Shown piece by piece: positions 35,053 through 43,928 of a stretch of DNA of 64,000 nucleotides. The notes under the pieces were generated by a model. That model saw nothing but the letters and a program-made list of their open reading frames with translations, was not told the DNA's origin and ran no database searches. Position 1 is the stretch's first letter. Every line of letters begins with the position of its first letter. The position numbers and the translations under genes are program-made. Source of the DNA: Bacillota bacterium (GTDB lineage: Bacteria; Bacillota; Clostridia; Lachnospirales; Lachnospiraceae); the NCBI GenBank assembly GCA_023411555.1, contig JAEYOQ010000047.1, positions 28,007 to 92,006 of the forward strand, in the 5' to 3' direction.

Positions 35053-35193
35053 ATGACATACTATTGTCGTGTTACAATTGATATACTTATCCCAACAGAT
35101 AAGCTTAATTCGGTTCTTGATTATGACAACTTGTATGAACTGATTAGTAAGCCTGTTATACATTATTATGAATGCGAAGGAGTAGGAACATGA
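35053..35193 (+). CDS. Small open frame overlapping the PNPOx-like gene
   Basis: A 46-codon frame (MTYYCRVTIDILIPTDKLNS... ending HYYECEGVGT) runs into the next gene with an ATGA overlap, and its composition looks coding. It has no clear ribosome binding site and a stop lies just upstream of the ATG, so it may be the tail of a lost gene or a short leader peptide coupled to the oxidase-like gene. Confidence 0.35.
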   Translation: MTYYCRVTIDILIPTDKLNSVLDYDNLYELISKPVIHYYECEGVGT

Positions 35194-35609
35194 ATCAAGA
35201 AATTGTAAAAAAAGCAGGTGAAATTGTTCAGAAGAATACTGGAGTAGCTACTTATTGTGTATTATCATTGATTGATTTGGATGATTATCCAACCGCATCA
35301 ACCATTACTGCCTCAAAAGCGGATGGAATCCATTGGATTACCTTCTGTACCGGTCTTGGAGGAACAAGAACAGATCGAATTAATCGCTGTAAAAAGGCCA
35401 GTGTCTGCTTTAATGCACCAGATTATAACATCACCTTAGTCGGTACCATCGATATCTGTACTGACCCGGAAATTAAAAGGGAAATGTGGTATGACGGCTT
35501 AGCAAACCATTTTAGCGGTCCTGAAGATCCTAATTATTGTGTCCTTCGTTTTACTACTCAGCGCTATAATCTTTTGGTTGACTGGCAAGAGGTTAGAGGT
35601 ACTTTATAA
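35190..35609 (+). CDS. Pyridoxamine 5'-phosphate oxidase-like FMN-binding protein
   Basis: The 139-residue protein has the split-barrel flavin fold: TYCVLSLIDLDDYPTASTI, then HWITFCTGLGGTRTDRINRC and KASVCFNAPDYNITLVGTI. This small class binds FMN or F420 and is often an oxidoreductase of unknown substrate. The start was chosen by the GGAGTAGG site and excludes six residues of the longer frame. It is one of only two intact plus-strand genes between 25 and 64 kb. Confidence 0.82.
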   Translation: MNQEIVKKAGEIVQKNTGVATYCVLSLIDLDDYPTASTITASKADGIHWITFCTGLGGTRTDRINRCKKASVCFNAPDYNITLVGTIDICTDPEIKREMWYDGLANHFSGPEDPNYCVLRFTTQRYNLLVDWQEVRGTL

Positions 35610-35678
35610 GTCTACATACTTCCCCAATTAGCCTACCATTAATATAATCTGATTGATAATGAAAAAGACTGAAACCGT

Positions 35679-35736
35679 AAAGTACACCCCTACTGCTAGA
35701 CGAAACATCATCTAAGCATTAGAGGTGCACTTTTTT
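35679..35736. terminator. Hairpin terminator between convergent genes
   Basis: AAAGTACACCCCT (35679-35691) pairs with AGAGGTGCACTTT (35721-35733) with two mismatches, followed by TTTTTT in plus orientation and preceded by an A run that would give a T tract on the other strand. It lies between the convergent PNPOx-like and HelD-like genes and may serve both. Confidence 0.7.
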
Positions 35737-35742
35737 CATTTC

Positions 35743-37908
35743 TTATTCTATTAATGGACTCTTCTCACCCATCGCAAACAGGTTAAGTCGGTGAAGCGCC
35801 CTGGTACATGCGATATATAGATGCTTTTTATCTTCCTCTGTGTAATAGTTTTGTGCGTCTACGTCACAGACTAATACCGCATCAAATTCAAGCCCTTTTG
35901 ACAGATACAAGGGTATAATGAAGACACCCTGGAGGTCGGAGTCGGACTCATTCTTGATTAACCGAACCTCCATACTAGCCTTTAGTTTATGATAAAGAAT
36001 ATTCGCGTTTTTCTCGCTCTTACAGATTAATCCTATGGTACGGTAGCCCTTTTCCTGACAGCCTTTGATCTCACTGAGGATCATATCGAGATAGGATCTT
36101 TCATCTGAAACGGTGTATACCTTTGGCTCTTCCCCATTTCGATTGAAGCTTTTAATCTCCGGCCTCTGCTCGATGAATTTTAAGCTATATTGAAGGATTT
36201 CATTGGTACAGCGGAAGCTTTTATCCATGGTTATAAGTGATGCTCTCTTCTTATTGAATATTTTACCGATTTGCTCATAGAAGGAGATATCCTCCATCTT
36301 CTCAAGAGTCTGATTCATATCGCCAAGAACCGTGAATTTCGAGTTCGGATACAATAGATTGAATATCTCATATTGCAAGGGATAATAATCCTGGGCTTCA
36401 TCTATGACGATCTGTTTCATGTTTTTGTACTCATTCATAGTCCCGAAAATTTTCAGCTTTAGATAGGTCATTGCAATCGCATCATCAAATAAGAGAAAGC
36501 GGCTTTCCTTGTTTTCCTGAGTATATTGTATGATTGCTTTGATTGTCTCATTTAGCTCAAGATCATTCCCAAGGCTACACAAGTATTCTTCCTTATGGAA
36601 TAGCCTCTCATATAAGCTTTTGATATTAAGCTCTGTAAATTTCTGAATTTGCTTTAGGACCTCTGCCTTTTCTGATCGTCTGATCCTTTCCTGTGCCACT
36701 TCCTTCATAAGCTCCAGTATATATTCCTCTAATTGCTTCAGCTTTACTCCCAGAGGGACCTCCCCTCGTCTTAATACCATCTCCCTCAGTTGGTCTTTAC
36801 TGATAATCAGCTGATTCTTATGGTAGATATCCTCGAAATCAATAACGTTCTCCGGTATGCGATCAATAAACCGGTCCAGAATCTCCTTAAACTGTAAGGA
36901 GGTCTTGAATTCTATACTGCTTTTCATCCGCTTGCGATTAGAGCTTGTGATTAAGCGTTCCAGGAATTGATTTCTGGATTGGATGCGTTCACTTTGCAGA
37001 ACATTGGTTAATATCTCATCGAATACCACAGAAATCACGTTACTTTCCCCTAGCTCCGGCAATACATTGGAGATATACTGCTCAAATATTTCATTGGGAG
37101 AAATGATGGTAATACTATGGGATGACAGTTTATTTTGCAAGCCCTGATACATCAGATAAGCTGCACGGTGAAGGGCAATGGAGGTCTTTCCGCTGCCTGC
37201 AACCCCCTGTACCATCATTAGGTCATTCTCCATATCTCGTATTACGATGTCTTGTTCCTTCTGAATGGTTTCAACGATGGTTTTCATCTTCGCAGAAGTA
37301 TTCTGGGACAGCAGCTTTCTTAAGAATTCATCAATAATCTGGACATCTGCATCAAAAAAATATTCCAGCTCACTGCGATTGATTTCATATTGACGCTTTA
37401 AGTTAACCTCTCCGCGAATTCTACCAATAGGAGCATCATAATAGACCTCTCCTGTTACAAAACGGTAGAACACGCTTGCAATTGGTGATCTCCAGTCATG
37501 AACTACGAGCTCATATAAATTATCCTTTTTTAAGGAGGAACGGCCGATGTATATCTTCTCATACTGCTCCTCATCCTCGTATTTGAAATCAATCCGGGCA
37601 AAGTAAGGAGATTTGATCAGCTTCTCCAGCATCGCAATCTTATTCGCCTCTGCTTCATAATCTGCAATCTTTTCTTCCACTGGATTTACATACTGATACA
37701 GCTCTGCAAGTGCTTCAAAGGCCTCCGAACCCCAAAGATTAGAGATATGGTGTGATGTCTCTTCCCGTAATTCCTTCTTTGCTGAGATAATTGCCGACTT
37801 ATTCTCCTCATTACGTTCTTTGGCCTTCTTTAGCTGTTGCTCTGCAATTGCAATCGTTTGTGCTAACCTTTCCTTCTCAAAATCGAATTCAGTCTGATGA
37901 TACCCCAT
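35743..37908 (-). CDS. helD: HelD-like UvrD/Rep-family helicase
   Basis: The 721-residue protein has the HelD layout: an N-terminal coiled coil (about 5-90, rich in Glu, Lys and Ala), a split superfamily 1 helicase with Walker A GVAGSGKTSIAL near residue 235, QIVIDEAQDYYPLQ (motif II), GDMNQTLEKM (motif III) and the C-terminal KGLEFDAVLVCD and YIACTRALHRL motifs. HelD releases RNA polymerase from nucleic acid; the coiled coil enters the secondary channel. A plain UvrD-like helicase is the alternative. GAGGGG lies before the ATG. Confidence 0.85.
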   Translation of the reverse strand: MGYHQTEFDFEKERLAQTIAIAEQQLKKAKERNEENKSAIISAKKELREETSHHISNLWGSEAFEALAELYQYVNPVEEKIADYEAEANKIAMLEKLIKSPYFARIDFKYEDEEQYEKIYIGRSSLKKDNLYELVVHDWRSPIASVFYRFVTGEVYYDAPIGRIRGEVNLKRQYEINRSELEYFFDADVQIIDEFLRKLLSQNTSAKMKTIVETIQKEQDIVIRDMENDLMMVQGVAGSGKTSIALHRAAYLMYQGLQNKLSSHSITIISPNEIFEQYISNVLPELGESNVISVVFDEILTNVLQSERIQSRNQFLERLITSSNRKRMKSSIEFKTSLQFKEILDRFIDRIPENVIDFEDIYHKNQLIISKDQLREMVLRRGEVPLGVKLKQLEEYILELMKEVAQERIRRSEKAEVLKQIQKFTELNIKSLYERLFHKEEYLCSLGNDLELNETIKAIIQYTQENKESRFLLFDDAIAMTYLKLKIFGTMNEYKNMKQIVIDEAQDYYPLQYEIFNLLYPNSKFTVLGDMNQTLEKMEDISFYEQIGKIFNKKRASLITMDKSFRCTNEILQYSLKFIEQRPEIKSFNRNGEEPKVYTVSDERSYLDMILSEIKGCQEKGYRTIGLICKSEKNANILYHKLKASMEVRLIKNESDSDLQGVFIIPLYLSKGLEFDAVLVCDVDAQNYYTEEDKKHLYIACTRALHRLNLFAMGEKSPLIE

Positions 37909-38037
37909 TCCTTATCCCCTCTCATGCGGATATAGCAGAATTCTGCCATTACTCAAAGTTATTGTAAAAGATTAACATAACCCTCGTCAAAAAAACAGTC
38001 TTGTTCTTCCTGGAAATTTATGATATTATTAAGGTGG

Positions 38038-38075
38038 AAAGAAGGTAATGTCGCAGCTGCTACATTACCTTCTTT
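38038..38075. terminator. Strong hairpin terminator
   Basis: AAAGAAGGTAATGT (38038-38051) pairs perfectly with ACATTACCTTCTTT (38062-38075) across a ten-base loop. In plus orientation it ends in TTTTT. Read on the minus strand it directly follows the MBL-fold gene, whose transcript it most likely ends. Confidence 0.8.
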
Positions 38076-38093
38076 TTCACGTTTATAATCTAA

Positions 38094-38798
38094 TTAATCT
38101 ATCCCATTACCATAATAACTGCCTCCATGGTAACAAATAATCTGCTTTGCAGGATGAGCCAGCAATCGCTGCATGGAAGCAGTGGCCTTCTCCATATCCA
38201 GGGTAAACTGAGGATTAGCAATTACCGGCTTACCTTCTTCCAATGCAATAGCATCCCCTGCAATGATAGCTTCAAATTCCGGTAAAAACAGTGATATATG
38301 TCCAGGAGTATGTCCCGCTGTTAAAAGTACCTCACAGCCTCCGCAAAAAGGAAGCCTTTCCCCATCCGAAAGGGATTGATCAATGGGGACCGGCTCTACA
38401 GATTGCAATAGCTTACAGAATTCTCTACCGAAATCCTGCAGCTCCACCGGTAGTACCTTCTGCAGTTGTTCGGCCTGTTCTAGGCGAAGTGATTTGCAAA
38501 GCCCTGCTATGTAAGGTGCTTCTTCTGTAGATGCCAGCAGTCTTACGACTGGGTATTTTCGCTTGAACGCCGCAGCCGCACCTATATGGTCATGATCCTG
38601 ATGCGTTAAAATAATATGTGTTATCTCCTCCGGCAATATTTCCTTTTGCCTAAGTGCTTCTTCAAGCTTGGTCAGTGAACCAACATAGCCGCAATCCACT
38701 AAAACACAAGCTGTATCATCCTTAAGTACCACCGGATGAAGCTCATCTCGTTTATCTCCATATACCATCTCTAGATTAATCCTTATTAATTGCTTCAT
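38094..38798 (-). CDS. Metallo-beta-lactamase fold hydrolase
   Basis: The 234-residue protein has the metal-binding motif THQDHDHIG near residue 55-63 and the later ligands in TAGHTPGHIS and GDAI, so it is a glyoxalase II-like MBL hydrolase. The substrate is unknown. The start was placed at the ATG with AAGGAG upstream; the longer frame would add 24 residues. It is a single gene with its own terminator. Confidence 0.9.
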   Translation of the reverse strand: MKQLIRINLEMVYGDKRDELHPVVLKDDTACVLVDCGYVGSLTKLEEALRQKEILPEEITHIILTHQDHDHIGAAAAFKRKYPVVRLLASTEEAPYIAGLCKSLRLEQAEQLQKVLPVELQDFGREFCKLLQSVEPVPIDQSLSDGERLPFCGGCEVLLTAGHTPGHISLFLPEFEAIIAGDAIALEEGKPVIANPQFTLDMEKATASMQRLLAHPAKQIICYHGGSYYGNGID

Positions 38799-38914
38799 GT
38801 AATCTCCTTTTCTATCGTAACGCGAATCATACCTTACCTCTTGACGATCTATGCATATCCTATAGCTCATTGTCGTGATATAAAGCTCACCATAGCAGAA
38901 TGATCTCTATCATG

Positions 38915-39463
38915 CTAAATTGCGTTCTGTATTTTTTTAATGAATATTCCCTTAGTATTTATATTCAAGGTTTGTGATGTAATATTTATGACTAATTCTT
39001 CAATTGCAGATAGGCAAGCCATTACTAGAATGATCTTTTCTGTGTTAGCCATTCCAATGATAGGAAATAACATTGGACATAAAAATAACAGCAATCCAGT
39101 CGCTTTATTTCCATATGTATGGAGACTTGAAAAAGCTTTAAATCTTACATAACCGACAAGTAATGAAATCATTCGGATAACTGCAACTCCAATAATCCAA
39201 ATTATTACCCACCCAGGCAAATAGATTATAGGAAGTAATACATAAAGCATCACTGCTATGAACATGATATCTGCGATACTATCCAGTTTTGCTCCGAAGC
39301 TGCTACTACACTTTGCTCTTCTCGCAATATATCCGTCAAGGATATCACTTACCCCACAAATTATGTAAATGATACAAAAAGCGCTCGATAAAGGCTCTAG
39401 GATAAGGAGCACTAAACTCCCCAGTATTCTACAACATGTCAAAATATTAGGAATATACTTCAT
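38915..39463 (-). CDS. CDP-alcohol phosphatidyltransferase family protein
   Basis: The 182-residue membrane protein carries the complete catalytic signature D-G-x2-A-R-x8-G-x3-D-x3-D (DGYIARR ... FGAKLDSIAD, about residues 42-65) and about five hydrophobic helices. Family members make phosphatidylglycerol phosphate, cardiolipin or related lipids. Because a housekeeping PgsA is expected elsewhere, the specific product is not assigned. It lies 15 bases after the upstream membrane protein gene and is probably co-transcribed with it. Confidence 0.88.
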   Translation of the reverse strand: MKYIPNILTCCRILGSLVLLILEPLSSAFCIIYIICGVSDILDGYIARRAKCSSSFGAKLDSIADIMFIAVMLYVLLPIIYLPGWVIIWIIGVAVIRMISLLVGYVRFKAFSSLHTYGNKATGLLLFLCPMLFPIIGMANTEKIILVMACLSAIEELVINITSQTLNINTKGIFIKKIQNAI

Positions 39464-39478
39464 GTTTGTCCTTTTCTT

Positions 39479-40141
39479 TTAAACTAAATTAACGATACCA
39501 ATCACGCCATACATGGCCAATCCCAGACTTGCCGCACAAATGGAAGGCACTTCATTAAACCACTCTTTTTTTACTGCTCTTAAAATCCATCCTATTATTT
39601 GAAAAACCACTGGATTAAGAAGAATAAACCATTTTGGTACTAATAATAATCCTGTAATGATTGAGTAGCAAACAATAGCTGTTGGAACTAGTATTAAGAT
39701 CAAGTAAAGAGTACTAAATGGGATCATAACTGCATTATATGCTTTCATGATAACTCTGTCAGCAAGCTCGAAGTTATTCTCTTTCATTATTTCCTTATAA
39801 ATAATCGGAACAACACATACAAAAGCATGGATAAAAAATCCACCCATCGCACCGATAAAGATGGCCAGCTTCAATGCCTCTCCTAATATAGCATTTTCTA
39901 CAGCAATCTGGTTTCCTAATGAGACGATACCCATACTGTACATAGGAACCGCAAACATAACCAAGATGATAGAAGTGATAAATCTCCAGCTCGGCATTTT
40001 CTCCCAGTTACTGTCTAAAAATTTTTTACTACCGCATTTCTTATTGTCCTTACCTTTAATATCTAAGAGCATATCTGCAACTGCGCATAATACTCCTCCA
40101 ACTAGTCCGATGATTGACAGTATCACTATAAAATCCCCCAT
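39479..40141 (-). CDS. Uncharacterised polytopic membrane protein
   Basis: The 220-residue protein has six to seven hydrophobic helices, a short basic loop after the first helix (DIKGKDNKKCGSKK) and the segment NWEKMPSWRF. It resembles the DUF6796 type of integral membrane proteins found in Lachnospiraceae, but I am not certain of that family. The ribosome binding site is weak. It precedes the CDP-alcohol transferase gene by 15 bases, hinting at a lipid-related role. Confidence 0.65.
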   Translation of the reverse strand: MGDFIVILSIIGLVGGVLCAVADMLLDIKGKDNKKCGSKKFLDSNWEKMPSWRFITSIILVMFAVPMYSMGIVSLGNQIAVENAILGEALKLAIFIGAMGGFFIHAFVCVVPIIYKEIMKENNFELADRVIMKAYNAVMIPFSTLYLILILVPTAIVCYSIITGLLLVPKWFILLNPVVFQIIGWILRAVKKEWFNEVPSICAASLGLAMYGVIGIVNLV

Positions 40142-40222
40142 TCATTTCCACTTTTGTAATTAACTGTGATCAAACAGCTTCTTCTCGAGCAATCGGTTTA
40201 CATAATATTATTATGATAACTA

Positions 40223-41344
40223 TCACCTTATACAATGGTTAATCTCATCTACGAATATACGAACATCCTCAAAGCCAGAAGCACTCATCTTAAATTTCAA
40301 CTTACCATGACATACGTATTTCTGCTTTTCTCCAAACCGGTACTTAGTTCTAGACAAGCAATTGGAATAACACCCAACGCAGTCCTCCATACAATAGAAC
40401 ATTCGCTCAGCAAAGTCCGGTGATCTTTGGGCCAGACTCCTTAGGGTATCCTCCATTCGATCGGCTTTCCTGTGCCAAGTCTCAGGTTTTCCATTGGTTA
40501 ATAGATACCACTGTAGAGAATGTCCAAACCTGTCGTTACTTAAATGTATGGCGTAGGATACACCATATTCGGAGGCAACATAAGTAATCTTGTTGCCGTT
40601 CTTTTCCATCTGTCGTTGGAATTTCAGAGGTTTTAGGGATCTCAAATAATCGTTGATTTGAACTATCTCGCATTGAATATCCTTCGGTAATAATGAAATA
40701 CATTTTTCAAAATCAGGCTTCTCACCTTGAGCAATTGCATTATTTTTCTTAATCGCTACAGGAAGCTCCTTCCCCGAAGGAACAATACCGCAGGTATCCG
40801 TAAATTCTGTGATAGTGAATGACTCGATCCATAAATTAACCAGCTTATCACAAGTAATCTTAACCTCGAAGCCGTTCTCATTCATCTCTTGGAACACATT
40901 AGACCTCATGTACTTTTCTTTCGTAGAATAGTATCTCTCCTCACCGTCAATCAGGATCTGCATTTCTTTTATATCATATATCACTGATATATCCACATAC
41001 TGATTTAATTTCATGTCATTATGATAAAACATCGTCCTTCTCGCTGGCGCTACGATATCATCCAACCGTCGATTATCAGACCATAATGTACCGAAATTAA
41101 CATGTCCTTTCCCAAATAACAGGTATAATCCGGGCGCATCGATTTTCACTCTCATATGGATTCGTAAAGGCAGCTTGTAGCGATCCGGCAGATAAATATA
41201 TGAATTGATCGAAAGATACTCTGCATCAAAACGCTCCGTGGGTATGGACTTGTTTGTCTTCATGAAAAGTCTGTTGTCCATGTACTCACAGATAACCTGC
41301 CCCTTTGGTATAAAATGAGTCAGCTCTATGTTATGTACACTCAA
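40223..41344 (-). CDS. Hypothetical protein with Cys-rich C-terminus
   Basis: The 373-residue protein starts at TTG (GAGGG eight bases upstream; a nearby ATG is out of frame). Its first 170 residues look like a beta-sandwich of the carbohydrate-binding or jelly-roll type (RIHMRVKIDAPGLYLLFG, IYDIKEMQILIDGEER). A region near 315-355 carries CMEDCVGCYSNC and a further Cys in KYVCHGK, a probable zinc site. I do not recognise the family. There is no signal peptide. It follows the SF0329-like gene by about 30 bases and may be co-transcribed with it. Confidence 0.6.
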   Translation of the reverse strand: MSVHNIELTHFIPKGQVICEYMDNRLFMKTNKSIPTERFDAEYLSINSYIYLPDRYKLPLRIHMRVKIDAPGLYLLFGKGHVNFGTLWSDNRRLDDIVAPARRTMFYHNDMKLNQYVDISVIYDIKEMQILIDGEERYYSTKEKYMRSNVFQEMNENGFEVKITCDKLVNLWIESFTITEFTDTCGIVPSGKELPVAIKKNNAIAQGEKPDFEKCISLLPKDIQCEIVQINDYLRSLKPLKFQRQMEKNGNKITYVASEYGVSYAIHLSNDRFGHSLQWYLLTNGKPETWHRKADRMEDTLRSLAQRSPDFAERMFYCMEDCVGCYSNCLSRTKYRFGEKQKYVCHGKLKFKMSASGFEDVRIFVDEINHCIR

Positions 41345-41371
41345 GTTTCATCCCTCTCTTCGATTATCCTA

Positions 41372-41887
41372 TTATTCCCTATCCGCTTCTTTATTTAATA
41401 ATCGCAACTCATAAAATTGCTTTACCCATACAGGATAATTTTCATATAGTTTGTCTTTGGCTATTCTATTTAAGGTCCTTTTTCCAACCCGCCTATCCAG
41501 AATGGCTAATAGCTTAATGATGTAGTTATTCGATTCTAAAGCATCTTTAATTGACATATTACGATAATGCAGTACTGCATCTAAAAAATCCATCTCACAG
41601 TATGTACCGTCTTCATCCCATTTTGACTTCAGCACCTCGGCTAATTCATCATAAGAGCTATCCAGGTATTCTTTATATAATCTCGCCATATCATTCTCCT
41701 GATGGTACATTTCAATCCATGAAAAGCAAACAAGTTCTTTTCCATCCAATCGAATGGCCGCGCGCCCATAGGAATTATGGACTTTATGATACCGTGTTAA
41801 AAAATAAGTGATTCTATCTTTATATTCATCACACAAATAGGACTGTAATTGCTTATTTAGGTTAGCCCAGGACTTATAATGCTCCAT
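41372..41887 (-). CDS. Conserved hypothetical protein (SF0329-like)
   Basis: The 171-residue protein opens with WANLNKQLQSYLCDEYKDRI and has RAAIRLDGKELVCFSWIEMY, a pattern I associate with the SF0329 family of unknown function, then a helical C-terminal half that includes RNMSIKDALESNNYIIKLLAILDRRVGKRTL (key residues DALES and DRRVGKR). No catalytic motif is visible. GGGGG precedes the ATG. Confidence 0.6.
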   Translation of the reverse strand: MEHYKSWANLNKQLQSYLCDEYKDRITYFLTRYHKVHNSYGRAAIRLDGKELVCFSWIEMYHQENDMARLYKEYLDSSYDELAEVLKSKWDEDGTYCEMDFLDAVLHYRNMSIKDALESNNYIIKLLAILDRRVGKRTLNRIAKDKLYENYPVWVKQFYELRLLNKEADRE

Positions 41888-41927
41888 AATATCCCCCTTG
41901 TGAAACCCTAATCTTAGAGTATATGCT

Positions 41928-42407
41928 TCACTTTTCCATAACTAGCGACTTGTTATCCACCGCCCGCATTGTTGCTAAGATACCATCTAAATGGTCGTAT
42001 TCATGCTGTAAAAGCTCCGAATAGTCGCCTTCCAGATGCATACACTGAGGCTCAAAGTTCTCATCAAGATAGGAAATATCAGCTCGCGTATATCGCTCTA
42101 CCTTAACCATCAAACCAGGAAAGGACATACAATCATCCAGTAATATATACTTTTCATCATCCGGAAAGGTTAACACCGGGTTAATAATGACATAGGGCTT
42201 GTCGGTATGCATATACACCAACCGCTTCTGAATTCCGAGCTGGGGTGCTGCTATTGCTCGTCCGGATCCGTAAACCTTCCTATAATTCATGAGCGTATCA
42301 TGTAAATCTGTAATCCACTCCTGTAAATTAGCCTTGTCTGCTTCTGTAATCTCTTCACTGATTTTGTAAAGCCGTGGGTTACCAAGCTTTAATATCTCTC
42401 GTACCAT
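41928..42407 (-). CDS. def: Peptide deformylase
   Basis: This metalloenzyme removes the N-formyl group from new proteins. All three motifs are visible: GSGRAIAAPQLGIQ (motif I), DDCMSFPG (motif II, with Cys as metal ligand) and LLQHEYDHLDGIL (motif III, the HExxH metal site). In motif II the usual EGCLS is replaced by DDCMS, so this is a divergent, probably second deformylase. Its 159 residues and its place outside a def-fmt operon also suggest an accessory copy, which can confer tolerance to deformylase inhibitors. Confidence 0.88.
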   Translation of the reverse strand: MVREILKLGNPRLYKISEEITEADKANLQEWITDLHDTLMNYRKVYGSGRAIAAPQLGIQKRLVYMHTDKPYVIINPVLTFPDDEKYILLDDCMSFPGLMVKVERYTRADISYLDENFEPQCMHLEGDYSELLQHEYDHLDGILATMRAVDNKSLVMEK

Positions 42408-42511
42408 ATTATCTCTCTCCTTTTCGTCTTCAGTAATAAAAGCTCAAGCTTCTCTTTAGTAATTGCTGTACTTCTTAAAACCCTATCTAATAGCTCAAGC
42501 TTTTCTCTTCC

Positions 42512-42862
42512 TTATTTCCTCAATATCTTCTCCATGGCCTTCCCTTTAGCCAATTCGTCTATTAATTTGTCTAGATAGCGAAGCTTTTGCATTAATTCAT
42601 CCTCTATATCCTCCACCCGATACCCACAGATAACCCCCTTTATCAGTGAAGCATTTGGATTAATGCATGGTGCTTGTCTGAAAAATGTTTCCAAGCTTGA
42701 TTCATTATTTATTTGCTCTTGTAAGGAGGCTTCATCATAACCAGTAAGCCAATATATTATTTCATCTACCTCTGCTTTTGATCTTCCTTTTCTCTCAGCT
42801 TTTTGAATATAAAGCGGATACACACTCGAAAAGGTCATTTTATATACACGTGATTTATCCAT
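42512..42862 (-). CDS. DUF2200 family protein
   Basis: The 116-residue protein matches DUF2200: VYKMTFSSVYPLYIQKAERKG at the start, EVDEIIYWLTGY, and FFRQAPCINPNASLIKGVICGYRVE. The family has no known activity. AAAGGAG precedes the ATG. It is flanked on one side by the deformylase and on the other by a chloramphenicol acetyltransferase remnant. Confidence 0.85.
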   Translation of the reverse strand: MDKSRVYKMTFSSVYPLYIQKAERKGRSKAEVDEIIYWLTGYDEASLQEQINNESSLETFFRQAPCINPNASLIKGVICGYRVEDIEDELMQKLRYLDKLIDELAKGKAMEKILRK

Positions 42863-43036
42863 TCTGTTGTACTCCTTTCCTAATATAACATTATGCTCAG
42901 GATCACTATCTCTCGAGTTTTCTTTAATTTGAATATATCTTTAATATAATAATATTAGCAATTCTCATCACTTTGACTCTGCCATTTCAAATTCTCAGCT
43001 TGTATATTATGGTATTTTCAACAAGATGGTATGAAT

Positions 43037-43141
43037 TTAATATTCATTCAGTTTGCTTTGTAAGATATCTGATAATCTTCCTATATGTAATCCATCAACA
43101 AAGGAGTGATGAACCTGTACCGAGAAAGGTAGAAGAACCTC
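43037..43141 (-). pseudogene. C-terminal fragment of a chloramphenicol acetyltransferase
   Basis: The frame reads LLPFSVQVHHSFVDGLHIGR then LSDILQSKLNEY and a stop. Q-x-H-H-x-x-x-D-G-x-H is the catalytic block of type A chloramphenicol acetyltransferases, with the active-site His. Everything upstream of about residue 175 of the normal enzyme is missing or out of frame, so only about 35 codons survive. Confidence 0.72.
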
Positions 43142-43178
43142 TTATAGCCTTTATGTGTTTTACTAAATTCCAATAACT

Positions 43179-43655
43179 TCATTCTGTAACGTTCAAATAG
43201 TAAAATACTTTATCATTATTTTCTCGCTGAATATTCCAGGTTGCTTCTATAGCATCCTTAACCTTTTTTGCATCTTGAAAGTCATTACCCCTTTTTATAC
43301 AATGCTCCGCAAGCAATTCATCACTTATATCAAGATATACAATCACTTCAGCATCCAAAAGTATTAACGAAAATAATGGTTGACCAGCTTTTATTGTCAC
43401 CCTTTCTTTTACAAGTTTTCTCGTAAAGGCACCTATTTCAGTCGTCCAGGGTTTCTGACAAATATATTCTTCTTCGTCCTTCGTCAGTAGGGGCCATAAT
43501 ACCTCATCCATATCAACCGTTCCAGGTATTTGCTCCTTTAATGTTGACTTTCCACAACAGGTAGTTCCCAAAACACAAATTCTATCATTTTTATGCTTCT
43601 CAAAGATTGCGTTCAAGGCATTTATTGTTTCAATTGCTGACGTCTTTATTGCCAT
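43179..43655 (-). CDS. Small P-loop NTPase / kinase-like protein
   Basis: The 158-residue protein has a Walker A motif GTTCCGKSTL near residue 29-38 with two Cys inside the loop, a following VDMDEVLW strand and a lid-like C-terminal part, similar to small nucleoside or adenylate kinase-like proteins. The substrate is unknown. AGGAGG-type binding (GGAGG) precedes the ATG. Confidence 0.7.
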   Translation of the reverse strand: MAIKTSAIETINALNAIFEKHKNDRICVLGTTCCGKSTLKEQIPGTVDMDEVLWPLLTKDEEEYICQKPWTTEIGAFTRKLVKERVTIKAGQPLFSLILLDAEVIVYLDISDELLAEHCIKRGNDFQDAKKVKDAIEATWNIQRENNDKVFYYLNVTE

Positions 43656-43733
43656 CTTCTAATCCTCCATTTAAATATTTGATAGTCTTGTATTCTAGCC
43701 TTTCTATAACTATTGTTCATTTATTCGTTCACC

Positions 43734-43924
43734 TATAATATGTGTCGTCCCCAGGATTTTTCATTATCTGCATATTTATCAGCTACTCTTCTCAACCGTA
43801 TTCTCATATCCTTAACCGTTCCCTATTTTTGAGCATTCCATGTATCCTTATGTACCCTCTGTATTACCTCGGATTGCTTCTCAATCGGAATATGAGTAAT
43901 AAGAAATACCTTAGTAAAAGACAT
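43734..43924 (-). pseudogene. Possible short gene interrupted by an amber codon
   Basis: Minus-strand reading gives MSFTKVFLITHIPIEKQSEV through DTWNAQK, a TAG, then GTVKDMRIRLRRVADKYADN and a final stop. Both halves look like coding sequence in one frame, separated by a single stop. No ribosome binding site is visible and no family was recognised, so this is tentative. Confidence 0.25.
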
Positions 43925-43928
43925 GATC

